This document shows positions 43,137-52,940 of a DNA stretch of 64,000 bases, one piece after another. The notes below the pieces were generated by a model. The model worked only from the letters and a program-made list of their open reading frames with translations, did not search any database and had not been told where the DNA came from. Each line of letters starts with the position of its first letter. The stretch's first letter is position 1. A program made the position numbers and the translations under genes. The DNA comes from Rhizobium favelukesii (GTDB lineage: Bacteria; Pseudomonadota; Alphaproteobacteria; Rhizobiales; Rhizobiaceae): assembly GCF_000577275.2 (NCBI RefSeq), contig NZ_HG916853.1:87688-151687 (forward strand), read 5' to 3'.

Positions 43137-46100
43137 GTGGCCGTCCCGCATTTCTCAGTCAGCATCGTTGCCCGCGGCTCAGGCCGCAGCGCGGTGCTGT
43201 CGGCGGCCTACCGGCACTGCGCCAAGATGGAATTCGAGCGGGAAGCGAGGACGATCGATTACAGCCGCAAGCAAGGACTCCTCCATGAGGAGTTCGTCAT
43301 CCCCGAAACCGCACCCGACTGGCTACGGTCGATGATCGCCGATAGATCGGTCTCGGGCGCCTCGGAAGCTTTCTGGAACAAGGTTGAGGCGTTCGAACAG
43401 CGCGCCGATGCACAGCTCGCCAAGGACGTGACCATCGCTCTGCCGGTCGAGCTTTCGAACGACCAGAACATTGCCCTGGTCCGCGACTTCGTCGAGCGCC
43501 ACATCACGGCCAAAGGCATGGTCGCCGATTGGGTGTATCATGATGCTCTGGGCAATCCGCACATCCATCTGATGACGACCCTGCGGCCGCTGACCGAAGA
43601 CGGGTTTGGCGCCAAGAAAGTTGCGGTTCTGGCACCAGACGGCAAACCTGTGCGTAACGACGCCGGCAAGATCGTCTACGAGCTTTGGGCTGGAAGCGCC
43701 GCCGACTTCAACGCGTTTCGCGATGGCTGGTTCGCATGCCAGAACCGGCATCTGGCGCTCGCAGGTCTCGACATCCGCATCGACGGCCGGTCCTTCGAGA
43801 AACAGGGGATCGAGCTGACGCCGACCATTCATCTCGGCGTCGGGACGAAAGCGATCGAACGGAAAGCGGCCAGTGGAAATGGATTGGCGGAGGAGAAGGT
43901 CGCGCTCGAGCGGCTGGAGCTGCAGGAAGAACGCCGCGCCGAAAACGCCCGGCGTATCCAGCGGAATCCGGAGATCGTGGTAGACCTCATCACCCGCGAG
44001 AAGAGCGTCTTCGACGAGCGCGATATCGCCAAGGTCCTCTACCGCTACATCGATGATGCGGCGCTCTTCCAAAACCTGATGGCGCGGCTCCTGCAGAGCC
44101 CGCAAACGCTGCGGCTCGACCGGGAGCGGATGGATCTCGTCACCGGTGTCAGGGCACCGGCCAAATACACGACGCGGGAGCTGATCCGGCTTGAAGCGCA
44201 GATGGCCAATCAGGCGATCTGGCTGTCGCAGCGATCTTCTCATCGCGTAAATCGAACGGTTCTGAGCGGTATCGTTTCGCGGCATGACCGTCTATCGGAT
44301 GAGCAGAAAACCGCGAGCGAACATGTCGCAGGTCCGGAAAGGATTGCTGCCGTGATCGGCCGCGCCGGCGCCGGCAAAACAACGATGATGAAAGCGGCGC
44401 GTGAAGCCTGGGAAGCAGCCGGTTATAGGGTCGTCGGTGGCGCGCTTGCGGGCAAAGCGGCAGACGGGTTGGAGAAGGAAGCGGGCATTGCCTCCCGCAC
44501 GCTGTCTGCCTGGGAACTAAGATGGGATCAGGAGCGAGACCGGCTTGATGAAAAGTCTGTCTTCGTCCTCGACGAGGCAGGAATGGTCTCTTCCCGGCAG
44601 ATGGCGCGCTTCGTCGAAGCGGTAACCTTGTCTGGTGCCAAGCTCGTCCTGGTCGGCGATCCCGAGCAGCTGCAGCCGATCGAAGCCGGCGCTGCCTTCC
44701 GCGCCATTGCCGAGCGGATCGGCTATGCGGAACTCGAGACAATCTATCGTCAGCGCGAACAGTGGATGCGCGATGCCTCCCTCGATTTGGCGCGTGGAAA
44801 CGTGTCGGCTGCGCTCGACGCTTACGCCCAGCGGGATTTGGTGCGGACCGGTTGGACCAGGGACGAGGCGATCACTGCTTTGATCGCCGAATGGGACCAC
44901 GAATACGATCCGGCCAAGTCGACTCTGATCCTCGCTCATCGCCGTGTCGATGTGCGTTTGCTGAACGAGATGGCGCGCAGCAAACTCGTCGAGCGTGGGC
45001 TGATCGAGGCCGGCCATGCGTTCAAGACGGAAGACGGGACGAGGCAGTTTGCGGCCGGTGATCAGATCGTCTTTCTGAAGAATGAAGGGTCGCTCGGAGT
45101 CAAGAACGGTATGTTGGCGCTTGTCGTCGACGCCCAGCCCGGGCGGATTGTCGCTGAGATCGGCAATGGCGAAGACCGGCGTCGGGTCGTGGTCGAACAG
45201 CGGTTCTACGCCAATGTCGATCACGGCTACGCCACCACGGTGCACAAGAGCCAGGGCGCCACCGTCGATCGCGTCAAGGTGCTGGCGTCGAGCACGCTGG
45301 ACCGGCATCTATCCTATGTCGCCATGACCCGCCACCGCGAGACGGCGGAGCTCTATGTCGGGCTGGAAGAGTTTGCGCAACGGCGCGGCGGCGTGCTGAT
45401 AGCCCATGGCGAAGCGCCTTACGAGCATAAGCCGGGCAACCGGGACAGCTACTATGTGACGCTCGGCTTTGCCAATGGCCAGGAACGAACCGTCTGGGGT
45501 GTCGATCTCGCGCGGGCGATGGATGCGTCGGGCGCCAGGATCGGGGATCGCATCGGTCTCAAACACGTCGGATCGCAGCGCGTCACGCTCCCCGATGGCA
45601 CGGAGGTTGACCGCAATTCCTGGAAAGTCGTGCCGATCGAGGAACTGGCGATGGCCCGGCTACATGAGCGGCTCTCGCGTGCCGGATCAAAGGAAACGAC
45701 GCTCGACTATCAGGACGCTTCGCACTATCGCGCTGCGCTGCGGTTCGCGGAGGCGCGTGGCCTCCATCTGATGAATGTCGCCCGCACCATCGCGCACGAC
45801 CAGCTCCAATGGACCATCCGCCAATCGTCGAAACTCGCCGAGCTCGGCGCGCGCCTTGTCGCCGTCGCGGCAAAGCTCGGCCTTGGCGGAGCAAAGTCGA
45901 CTGTATCGACAACATCTGTAATCAAGGAGGCAAAACCCATGGTCTTTGGCACGACGACCTTCCCCAGATCGATTGGTCAGGCGGTCGAAGACAAGCTCTC
46001 GGCCGACCCCGGCCTGAAGGCTAGCTGGCAGGAGGTTTCCGCTCGCTTCCATCACGTCTTTGCGGATCCACAAGCCGCCTTCAAGGCAGTCAATGTCGAC

Positions 46101-46730
46101 GCCATGCTGGCGAATGGGACGGTAGCGGTAACGACGATTGTGCGGATTGCCGAGCAACCGGAAAGCTTCGGTGCGCTGAAGGGGAAGACCGGTCTTTTTG
46201 CAGGGAGCGCCGAGAAGCAGGCTCGCGATACTGCGCTTGTCAACGCACCCGCACTTGCCCGCGATCTGCAGGGCTTCATTGCGAAACGCGCGGCGGCGGC
46301 CAGGCGCTATGAGGACGAGGAACGCGCGGTCCGCGCCCAGCTCTCGCTCGATATTCCTGCTCTCTCCGCATCCGCAAAGCAGGTGCTTGAGCGCGTGCGC
46401 GATGCCATCGATCGAAACGATATCCCCGCCGGTCTCGAGTTCGCTCTGGCGGACAAAATGGTGAAGGCCGAGCTCGAAGGTTTTGCCAAGGCCGTGTCGA
46501 AGCGCTTCGGGGAAAGAACCTTCCTTCCGCTTGCGGCAAAAACTGCAGACGGGAAGGCGTTCGAGGTAGCGTCCGCAGGTATGCAGCCTGCCCAGAAGAA
46601 CGAGCTGCGATCTGCCTGGGACACGATCCGCACCGTCCAGCAATTGGCTGCGCATGAGCGAACAGCTGTGGCACTCAAACAGGCGGAAGCCATACGGCAG
46701 ACCCAGACGAAAGGGTTGTCGCTGAAATGA
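43137..46730 (+). CDS. traA: TraA conjugative relaxase-helicase
   Basis: A protein of 1197 residues starting with GTG at 43137 behind AGGAG. The N-terminal MobA/MobL relaxase domain has the catalytic Tyr near residue 25 (SAAYRHC) and the metal-binding GNPHIHLMT (His142, His144). The helicase part has IGRAGAGKTTMM (Walker A, about 408-415), LDEAGMVSS (about 479), and VHKSQGATVD with a MTRHR motif. The C-terminal 250 residues are specific to TraA. TraA nicks oriT and unwinds the transferred strand. It is the first gene of traAFBH. Confidence 0.97.
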   Translation: MAVPHFSVSIVARGSGRSAVLSAAYRHCAKMEFEREARTIDYSRKQGLLHEEFVIPETAPDWLRSMIADRSVSGASEAFWNKVEAFEQRADAQLAKDVTIALPVELSNDQNIALVRDFVERHITAKGMVADWVYHDALGNPHIHLMTTLRPLTEDGFGAKKVAVLAPDGKPVRNDAGKIVYELWAGSAADFNAFRDGWFACQNRHLALAGLDIRIDGRSFEKQGIELTPTIHLGVGTKAIERKAASGNGLAEEKVALERLELQEERRAENARRIQRNPEIVVDLITREKSVFDERDIAKVLYRYIDDAALFQNLMARLLQSPQTLRLDRERMDLVTGVRAPAKYTTRELIRLEAQMANQAIWLSQRSSHRVNRTVLSGIVSRHDRLSDEQKTASEHVAGPERIAAVIGRAGAGKTTMMKAAREAWEAAGYRVVGGALAGKAADGLEKEAGIASRTLSAWELRWDQERDRLDEKSVFVLDEAGMVSSRQMARFVEAVTLSGAKLVLVGDPEQLQPIEAGAAFRAIAERIGYAELETIYRQREQWMRDASLDLARGNVSAALDAYAQRDLVRTGWTRDEAITALIAEWDHEYDPAKSTLILAHRRVDVRLLNEMARSKLVERGLIEAGHAFKTEDGTRQFAAGDQIVFLKNEGSLGVKNGMLALVVDAQPGRIVAEIGNGEDRRRVVVEQRFYANVDHGYATTVHKSQGATVDRVKVLASSTLDRHLSYVAMTRHRETAELYVGLEEFAQRRGGVLIAHGEAPYEHKPGNRDSYYVTLGFANGQERTVWGVDLARAMDASGARIGDRIGLKHVGSQRVTLPDGTEVDRNSWKVVPIEELAMARLHERLSRAGSKETTLDYQDASHYRAALRFAEARGLHLMNVARTIAHDQLQWTIRQSSKLAELGARLVAVAAKLGLGGAKSTVSTTSVIKEAKPMVFGTTTFPRSIGQAVEDKLSADPGLKASWQEVSARFHHVFADPQAAFKAVNVDAMLANGTVAVTTIVRIAEQPESFGALKGKTGLFAGSAEKQARDTALVNAPALARDLQGFIAKRAAAARRYEDEERAVRAQLSLDIPALSASAKQVLERVRDAIDRNDIPAGLEFALADKMVKAELEGFAKAVSKRFGERTFLPLAAKTADGKAFEVASAGMQPAQKNELRSAWDTIRTVQQLAAHERTAVALKQAEAIRQTQTKGLSLK

Positions 46731-47293
46731 TGTCTCACATCTCCCCCACCTTAGCCGTTGCGCGCCAAAGGCGCCCGGCTCTCGCTTTCCTCGCAGTGTC
46801 ATGTGGCGTTGTGCTCGCGGTGATTGTCGGCGGCACCATCGGCGGCCTGCGCATCAACACCACGCCCAGCGAGCCGCTCGGGCTCTGGCGTGTCGCACTC
46901 CTCGAACACCCGGTTCAGGTGGGTGAAATGGTGTTCGTCTGCCCGCCGGAGACCGACGCTGTTTCCGAGGGATTTGAGAGAGACTACCTTCGCTCGGGCC
47001 TGTGCCCTGGCGGCTTTGGCCCCCTCATCAAAACGGTGCCTGCAGTCGGCGGGCAGCGCATCGCGATCGCCGGCAATGTCACGATCGATGGACGGCCGAT
47101 CGCAAACTCGAGGCTCGTGTCTCAGGACGGCCAGGGGCGGCCATTGCGCCCCTACGCAGGAGGGACGATTCCGGCCGGCTTCCTGTTCCTCCATTCGCCA
47201 TTTCCCGGATCCTGGGACTCTCGATATTTCGGGCCGGTCCCAGGATCCGGTGTTCTCGGCCTCGCAGAACAGGTGCTTACCTATGCGCCCTGA
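46727..47293 (+). CDS. traF: TraF, signal-peptidase-like pilin maturation protease
   Basis: A protein of 188 residues with an N-terminal membrane anchor (FLAVSCGVVLAVIVGGTIGG). S26-type motifs are TTPSEPLGLWRV with the catalytic Ser and GPLIKTVPAVGGQRI with the catalytic Lys. TraF of RP4 cleaves and cyclises the TrbC pilin, and the same is expected here. It overlaps the traA end (ATGA) and traB start. Confidence 0.94.
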   Translation: MMSHISPTLAVARQRRPALAFLAVSCGVVLAVIVGGTIGGLRINTTPSEPLGLWRVALLEHPVQVGEMVFVCPPETDAVSEGFERDYLRSGLCPGGFGPLIKTVPAVGGQRIAIAGNVTIDGRPIANSRLVSQDGQGRPLRPYAGGTIPAGFLFLHSPFPGSWDSRYFGPVPGSGVLGLAEQVLTYAP

Positions 47294-48449
47294 TTGGCTT
47301 CAACCTTTTACCCTCGCTCTGGCTGCTGCCACGACTGGATATATCTCCTGGAGCGGACATGCCCTGGCGCTTCCCGCAGCGATCGCATTTCCGGCGCTTT
47401 GGTCGCTGGCGCACAGTCGTCGGGCCGCAAGTGTCGTTTCGGCCGCCTATTTTCTGGCGGCGTCGCGCGGTCTGCCGCAAGGCGTGGCTGCCTTCTATCA
47501 ATCCGATATCTGGCCGGGACTGATCTTGTGGCTCGTCGCCTCAAGCGGCTTCGTTTTCGTTCACGTCGCACTCTGGTCGCGTCAGTCCGGCGGCTGGAAA
47601 GCCCTGCGATATACGATCGCGATGGTCCTCATGGCCCTTCCACCCTTCGGCATTGTTGGCTGGGCACATCCGATCACGGCGGCAGGCGTTCTCTTTCCAG
47701 GATGGGGCTGGGCCGGACTTGCGGCAGTGACAGCCGGTCTCGCGCTCATGACGACGCAATATCGACCGGCTGTAGCCATAACCCTTGCAGGCTTCTGGCT
47801 CTGGTCCGCCGCATTCTGGACAGCACCGGACATAGGGCGGCATTGGCAGGGGGTCGACCTGCAGCTCGGAAATAGACTCGGTCGCGATAACAGTCTCGCT
47901 CGGCATAGTGATCTTGTTGCAACGCTGCGCTCTGAGCGTCGCCCCGGCTCCACTTTCATGCTCTTGCCTGAAAGTGCTCTCGGGTTTTGGACGCTATCGG
48001 TCGAACGCGTGTGGCGGCAGCAACTGGCCGAGGCCGATCTGAGCGTCATCGCCGGCGCGGCTGTCGTCGATCGGGAAGGATATGACAATGTGCTGGTTCG
48101 CGTCTCGGCCACCGACAGTGAGATCCTCTATCGGGAACGCATGCCAGTGCCTGGCTCGATGTGGCAGCCCTGGTTGGCACCGATCGGAAAGAGCGGCGGA
48201 GCCAGAGCGGACTTCTTTGCTAATCCGGTCGTGTCCGTTGGCGGCCAGCGCGTGGCCCCACTCATTTGCTACGAGCAACTCATCATCTGGCCCGTCCTGC
48301 AGTCGATGCTTCATGATCCAGACCTCGTCGTCGCCGTCGGAAACGACTGGTGGACCAAAGGGACCGCAATCATCGGCATACAGCGCGCCAGCGCCGAGGC
48401 TTGGGCGCGGCTGTTCAACAAACCTCTCGTGATGTCTTTCAACACCTGA
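47283..48449 (+). CDS. traB: TraB, membrane protein with nitrilase-like domain
   Basis: A protein of 388 residues from the ATG at 47283, overlapping traF. The first half has several membrane segments. The second half is a carbon-nitrogen hydrolase-like domain with FMLLPESALGF (Glu) and VAPLICYEQLII (Cys), as in apolipoprotein N-acyltransferase and in pTi TraB. In Ti plasmids TraB raises transfer efficiency; the chemical reaction is not established. Translational coupling to traF is clear. Confidence 0.93.
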   Translation: MRPDWLQPFTLALAAATTGYISWSGHALALPAAIAFPALWSLAHSRRAASVVSAAYFLAASRGLPQGVAAFYQSDIWPGLILWLVASSGFVFVHVALWSRQSGGWKALRYTIAMVLMALPPFGIVGWAHPITAAGVLFPGWGWAGLAAVTAGLALMTTQYRPAVAITLAGFWLWSAAFWTAPDIGRHWQGVDLQLGNRLGRDNSLARHSDLVATLRSERRPGSTFMLLPESALGFWTLSVERVWRQQLAEADLSVIAGAAVVDREGYDNVLVRVSATDSEILYRERMPVPGSMWQPWLAPIGKSGGARADFFANPVVSVGGQRVAPLICYEQLIIWPVLQSMLHDPDLVVAVGNDWWTKGTAIIGIQRASAEAWARLFNKPLVMSFNT

Positions 48450-48464
48450 TCTGGAGCAAAGACC

Positions 48465-49082
48465 ATGGACGCTGCCCTCATTGCGAAATGCGCCGATCCA
48501 AGCCTTCCCCCCGCTATCGTGGAACAGTTCATTTCGGCCGTCGGTTCCGACGATCCACTCGCCGTCACCGTGAATGCTGATGGTCGGCTGGTTCTCATCC
48601 CCAAACCTCGCTCGCCCGACGAGGCCATGGGTGTGGTCAAAAACTATGTCGGTCATGCCATCGTGCGGGTCGGCATCACCCAGTTTCCGGCGGATGTTGG
48701 CGTCGACGACGCATCGCAGCTTCAATCAGATATGTTCGAGGCCTGCGCGAATTTGCGCACAGGGACAGGCATATTCGCAAAGGTCGCCCGCATCGTCACC
48801 AAATGGTACGGCCGCCCCACGAATAAAGAGCTTCTTCCGCAGTTGGTGGACGATACGATCTACGCTTGGAAGACGGGCAGCTTCGAGGGCGACAACGTGT
48901 TCCGTGCCTCAGATCCTGGTGGCCCGACTTTCTTTGGTACACGCTCAGAAAAGCGTGCCGAAGGTACGGATCCCGTGGCGCCTCCCATGGAAAGTGAAGA
49001 TGCCTCACAACCGGCCGAGCCGGATAAGGCTACGGAGGCAGGAATGAGGATCGATCTTTCGAGGATCGGCGGACAAAAATAA
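48465..49082 (+). CDS. traH: TraH conjugal transfer protein
   Basis: A protein of 205 residues: ALIAKCADPSLPPAIVEQFI, then GVVKNYVGHAIVRVGITQFP, then FAKVARIVTKWYGRPTNKE. It matches TraH of Ti-type systems in place and pattern. The role is not well defined. It is the last gene of traAFBH; a small inverted repeat (GAGCGCT...AGCGCT) follows. Confidence 0.9.
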   Translation: MDAALIAKCADPSLPPAIVEQFISAVGSDDPLAVTVNADGRLVLIPKPRSPDEAMGVVKNYVGHAIVRVGITQFPADVGVDDASQLQSDMFEACANLRTGTGIFAKVARIVTKWYGRPTNKELLPQLVDDTIYAWKTGSFEGDNVFRASDPGGPTFFGTRSEKRAEGTDPVAPPMESEDASQPAEPDKATEAGMRIDLSRIGGQK

Positions 49083-49105
49083 CGAGCGCTGCGGATGGGT
49101 CAGCG

Positions 49106-49723
49106 CTAGGGCGAAACCGGAGAGGTGAGCGCTGGCGTCTCGCCTCGCGGCAGGAAGAAGCCCTTGATACATGGGTCATTGCGAACGGCGATCTGCGTGT
49201 GGGTACGCTCGCGAAAGCGAGCGCCATCGTAGATTTCATTACCTTCGGGAAACAGGCCTCGAACCGTGTCGAATGCCGGAAGGGCGGCTTCCTTCGCGAT
49301 CTCGTGGAGATAATTGATAACGGCGCAATCCAGCTTCCGAACCAGTTTGTCGGAATTCTTGTCACCCTTGGCATCGGAATTCACCGGCATTTTGCCGCCG
49401 GTGGCTTCGATCTGACTTTTCAGCATTCGGTAGCTGGTCTGGATCAGGGGGACGTACTTGCGGGTGATGAGGTCCAGGCAGTTGCCGAGATCGATAATTG
49501 CGCCGAGCACGAAGGGCTCTTTATAAGCGCCGGATTCAGCTTTCAACGTCGCCCATTCGAGCGCACGCTCTGGATCGTTTTCCCAAAAGTAGATCCCAGA
49601 ACCGAGCCAGTCATACGCCTTTTCGCTCGGAAGAAGGGGCGATGCGCCGGTTAGCGCAGCCATGCCCACGGCCTTGTCGCAGCCGTGGTAGCCGAGAACG
49701 TATGCAGGATAATTGGAACTCAA
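49106..49723 (-). CDS. Putative ADP-ribosyltransferase-fold protein (possible toxin)
   Basis: A protein of 205 residues starting with TTG at 49723, overlapping the stop of the small gene before it (TTGA). Near the N terminus YVLGYHGCDKAVGMAALTG and YDWLGSGIYFWENDPERALE resemble the HG...GxGIYF arrangement of PARP-type H-Y-E transferases. The remainder is helical (YVPLIQTSYRMLKSQIEA). The operon with a small acidic protein fits a toxin-antitoxin or defence pair. The assignment comes from motifs only and needs a structure prediction. Confidence 0.55.
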   Translation of the reverse strand: MSSNYPAYVLGYHGCDKAVGMAALTGASPLLPSEKAYDWLGSGIYFWENDPERALEWATLKAESGAYKEPFVLGAIIDLGNCLDLITRKYVPLIQTSYRMLKSQIEATGGKMPVNSDAKGDKNSDKLVRKLDCAVINYLHEIAKEAALPAFDTVRGLFPEGNEIYDGARFRERTHTQIAVRNDPCIKGFFLPRGETPALTSPVSP

Positions 49724-49899
49724 GCGGCAGCCGCTTCCTCAGCGTCGTCGTCGCGCGCATATTCTGGCGCAAGTTTGCCGTCAGCAGACACAATGCCGGC
49801 GTCCATCAGATGACGGCGTGCATCGTCTGGGGACTTGGCGGCGTCTTCAGCCCGCTTTTCCATGAGCGCGATGAGCGCCTCCAACTGGATGTCTGTCAT
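49720..49899 (-). CDS. Small acidic protein, candidate antitoxin
   Basis: A protein of 59 residues (MTDIQLEALIALMEKRAEDA, AKSPDDARRHLMDAGIVSAD, ending in acidic DDDAEEAAAA). It starts at 49899 and its stop overlaps the start of the ADP-ribosyltransferase-like gene, so the two are translated together. Small size, acidic character and upstream position are typical of antitoxins. Confidence 0.6.
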   Translation of the reverse strand: MTDIQLEALIALMEKRAEDAAKSPDDARRHLMDAGIVSADGKLAPEYARDDDAEEAAAA

Positions 49900-50048
49900 C
49901 GTCGAGGCCCTCCTGAGCCAACTTCTTGCAGTTTATTACATGGATTCCGGCAAAAGCGCAAACCTGGACGGGGCGTGGCGCCAAGCACGAGACGGTAACG
50001 CGGACACGCTGCAAACGTTCATTTTCGTCTGCCCGGTACTCGGTCAAC

Positions 50049-51044
50049 TCAAGACAGAAACCGTTTCAAGCTCAAACCGGCATACAAAATGTATGGCAGC
50101 TTCCCAAGGGAATAGTGCCCACAGTTTAGTTTCAGGATCTGCGGCTGGCCGCCGGCGATTTTCAAACTTCGTAACAGGCTTTCCGACAGCTCCGGCATCA
50201 CAACCGTGTCTCGCTTGGCCAACACCACCTGAAGATCGAGATCCGGCCGCGCCAAACGATGCGCGGAGTTTTCGAGGTTAAGTGGACCCCATGCTCTCCT
50301 GAGATCAGCCAGCTCGATTTCTGACTCGAGGCTTCTCCGGATGGATCGTGTTGCACGACCCGTCCAAACCATATCCGCAAGGCTTCCACCCGTCAGGAAC
50401 AGCGAAGCCTTCGAAACGTTCGGATCATGTGCGGCAATCAATCCTGCGACCCAGGAACCGAGGCTCATGCCGAGGACCGAGATTTCTCGATAGCCCTGGC
50501 TCTTAAGCCAACGGATGAGTTTTCTTCCATCACATACGGCCTGCCTCACGGCTTGGATCGTTCGACCAAGGTTGGCGCTCAGCATGTAATCCGCGTGCAA
50601 TGAACCGGGACGGCTACGCTCAAAGTGATACGGCATCGCGATCTCGACGACTGTGATGCCGCGCCGTGACAAAAAGCCGGCAATTTGAGCGTTTCGAGCC
50701 CGTGCGTTCCAATGGTGAAAGATCACCAGTGCCTTGTCGAGGGATCCACTTTTGGTGATCTTCGCCCAGACGATATTGTTCTCTGCGACATCGGTGGAAT
50801 TGTCCGATGGGAATTTAACCCAATGCTCTCTCACGTCGAATCGTTGATCGCCGCCGTTTTGCTCATCAAAAAACGTAGGGTCAGTCGAAGCTTCATCTGC
50901 GCGGGCAAGAAATTCGCGGATACTGCCGATTTCCTCACCTGGAAAGGCACGGTCTGCATCAAGGATGAAGCTGGTTGTTTCCTTCCCGTCCTCACCGAGA
51001 CGCGCCCGCTGTTCATCCCACCGATCAAGCCAGCTAAGATACAA
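50049..51044 (-). CDS. Alpha/beta hydrolase, RcgR-like (putative lactone hydrolase)
   Basis: A protein of 331 residues starting with TTG at 51044 (AGGAAG in front) and overlapping the end of the rcgA-like gene. The core is an alpha/beta hydrolase: KALVIFHHWNARARNAQIAG, ISVLGMSLGSWVAGLIAA (nucleophile elbow GMSLGS), KRDTVVMPE (acid) and LNCGHYSLG (His). The pairing with an RcgA-type membrane protein and TraR points to the RcgR family of rhizobial conjugation regulators, described as putative quorum lactone hydrolases. Substrate unknown. Confidence 0.75.
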   Translation of the reverse strand: MYLSWLDRWDEQRARLGEDGKETTSFILDADRAFPGEEIGSIREFLARADEASTDPTFFDEQNGGDQRFDVREHWVKFPSDNSTDVAENNIVWAKITKSGSLDKALVIFHHWNARARNAQIAGFLSRRGITVVEIAMPYHFERSRPGSLHADYMLSANLGRTIQAVRQAVCDGRKLIRWLKSQGYREISVLGMSLGSWVAGLIAAHDPNVSKASLFLTGGSLADMVWTGRATRSIRRSLESEIELADLRRAWGPLNLENSAHRLARPDLDLQVVLAKRDTVVMPELSESLLRSLKIAGGQPQILKLNCGHYSLGKLPYILYAGLSLKRFLS

Positions 51045-52721
51045 TTTGTTTGCTTCCTATTTCACTGGATCGCCGACTGCCGAGGCCAGGATCAACCAGG
51101 CTGAACACCGCGACCAGAACACCGATGCCCAAAACGATCGAGAATCCCACGAATGCATCGACCAGCAGGTAGGTAGCAAACAGCAATGTCACGACCGCCG
51201 CCATCTTCCAGAGAGGCACATGAAATCGCGTGCCCATAGCTCGCAGGCAGATCGAACCGTAGACAAAGACAACGATGGTCGAAAGTGCAACGAGCAGGCT
51301 GCTGTAATGGGTAGGCATCCGATAATGGAACCCATTGCTGGCACCATCACGTCCAGCCAGCGCTGAAGACAAATCCCCGGCCAACCAGTCTAGGATGTTT
51401 TTGGCGTTCGATGTCAGATAGGAGCTCTGAGCCTTCATGCACGACGCGACCAGGAGGCCCAGAATTGTGCAACGAAAAATCCCACGCATTAATCTCAAGC
51501 AAAGCTCATAGACTTCGTCTTGAGATCCAACCTGCTGAAGGATCTTTGCTTCAAGGTCAATTTTCCTGAGATCATGGATCATGGTGTGTAGCAAAATGAG
51601 CCCAGCAAAAAAAGGTAAAAGCAGAGGCACATATAGAAGTAAGCGAGGGCAGTGAACGCGATCGACACCGGGACCGATATAACCTCCGGTCGCACAATAG
51701 CCAGCGTGCCCCAACTAGTCGCGTAGTCTGCACCGCCTTCCAGCAATGGGATCAGACAAACACCAATCCATTGAAAAACACCGGCGAACAACACACAGAT
51801 CAGGAATACCGCCCAATAAGAAGAGGAGGACGCCTCCACATTGCGGGCCCAATCATCCTCGCTTGTCGTCGTGTCGTTCCACGCCCATAGCCTCACACGC
51901 CCTTCCTTCGTCCAAAAAGAGAGTAGCTCTGTGACGAGCGCGAAAAACAGTGGCAAGAGCACCATGAAAAGGAAGGTCCAATTCGGCGCCCAGAGAAATC
52001 CAACCTCTTTCGCAACGTTATCCGCCCGGAGGTAGACCGCGCTGTGGATCCCTACAATATAGGACAGAAAGCCGAGAGCGGAAGCGCCGGCAAACACAGC
52101 TGCGGGCAAGTTCAGCGGCGAACCGCCGCTAAAAAGGGCCTCCGATTTTCGCGCTAGGCTGAAGCGCTGCTTCTTCCGATCGCCTTCGGGTTCGGCATCG
52201 GCATCGGGTGTAAGCTCGACCAGTGACGACTGCTCGTTGTCAACCGTGGGGTCTGTCGACACATCTGGACGTTCTAGTGTGCGGTGGTCTGTCTTCTTTG
52301 CTTCCCGTCTCTTGGCCTGCAGCCGCGCCTGAGCGGCACTTAGCTCGACCTGCCATGCGGCCGTGGCTTCCGGATCATCGCACCCAAAAACCCTCGCGAG
52401 CCAGCGAATGTTCGCCGAGCTAATTCCCCTGTCGTTTTCCTGAAACCAAAGCTGCACTGTCCTCAGATCAACCCCAGCGCGGTTCGAATCGATCTGTGAA
52501 ATCGCCTCTGCAAGCAGCTCGGGCGTCCATGGGCCTGCGGGAAATCCGTCTTCACCAACTGGTCTGCCCGCGCCCGCCGCGGCTAATCTCTTGAATAATT
52601 CCTTCCAATCACTGCCGTCGTTCGGTGGAGGGAGAAATAATTTTCCGTTCTGAAACAATCGATTACCAACTCTGATTTCGTTTCGTTTCACTGCTCTTCG
52701 TATTACATCGTGCCAAATCAC
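51034..52721 (-). CDS. RcgA-like membrane protein, frameshift at a T7 run
   Basis: The first frame (52721-51579) encodes a cytoplasmic N-terminal region with a helix-turn-helix-like part (ELLAEAISQIDSNRAGVDLR, TVQLWFQENDRGISSANIRW) and at least four membrane segments, then ends soon after FYLFLLG. In the -1 frame the protein continues LILLHTMIHDLRKIDLEAKI with further membrane segments up to 51034. The change happens at a run of seven T on the coding strand (51607-51613). The whole would have about 560 residues, as in RcgA-type conjugation proteins. Either an indel, a sequencing error or a programmed -1 shift is possible. Confidence 0.7.
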
Positions 52722-52940
52722 TCAATCGCCGGTTATCGAATTCCGGTTGGATAATTTTATGACGAACGCATAGCGAGTAGGCGACGTGATCGAATGAATG
52801 AATCAACCTAAAGCTGAGTTGGCGCGTTGCGCTCGCTAGCGTTGTCAGAGGAGGTCGGGCAGGACCCGGTCCACGTTTCGCGGCTGTCGTCATGAGCCGC
52901 TCCGGGACGGGAGGAGCAGCACCGAATGAAGGGGATTTGG

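Noticed and set aside
45687..46802. Minus-strand open frame of 371 codons opposite the traA end
   Set aside because: It overlaps the conserved TraA C terminus and has a composition typical of antisense frames.
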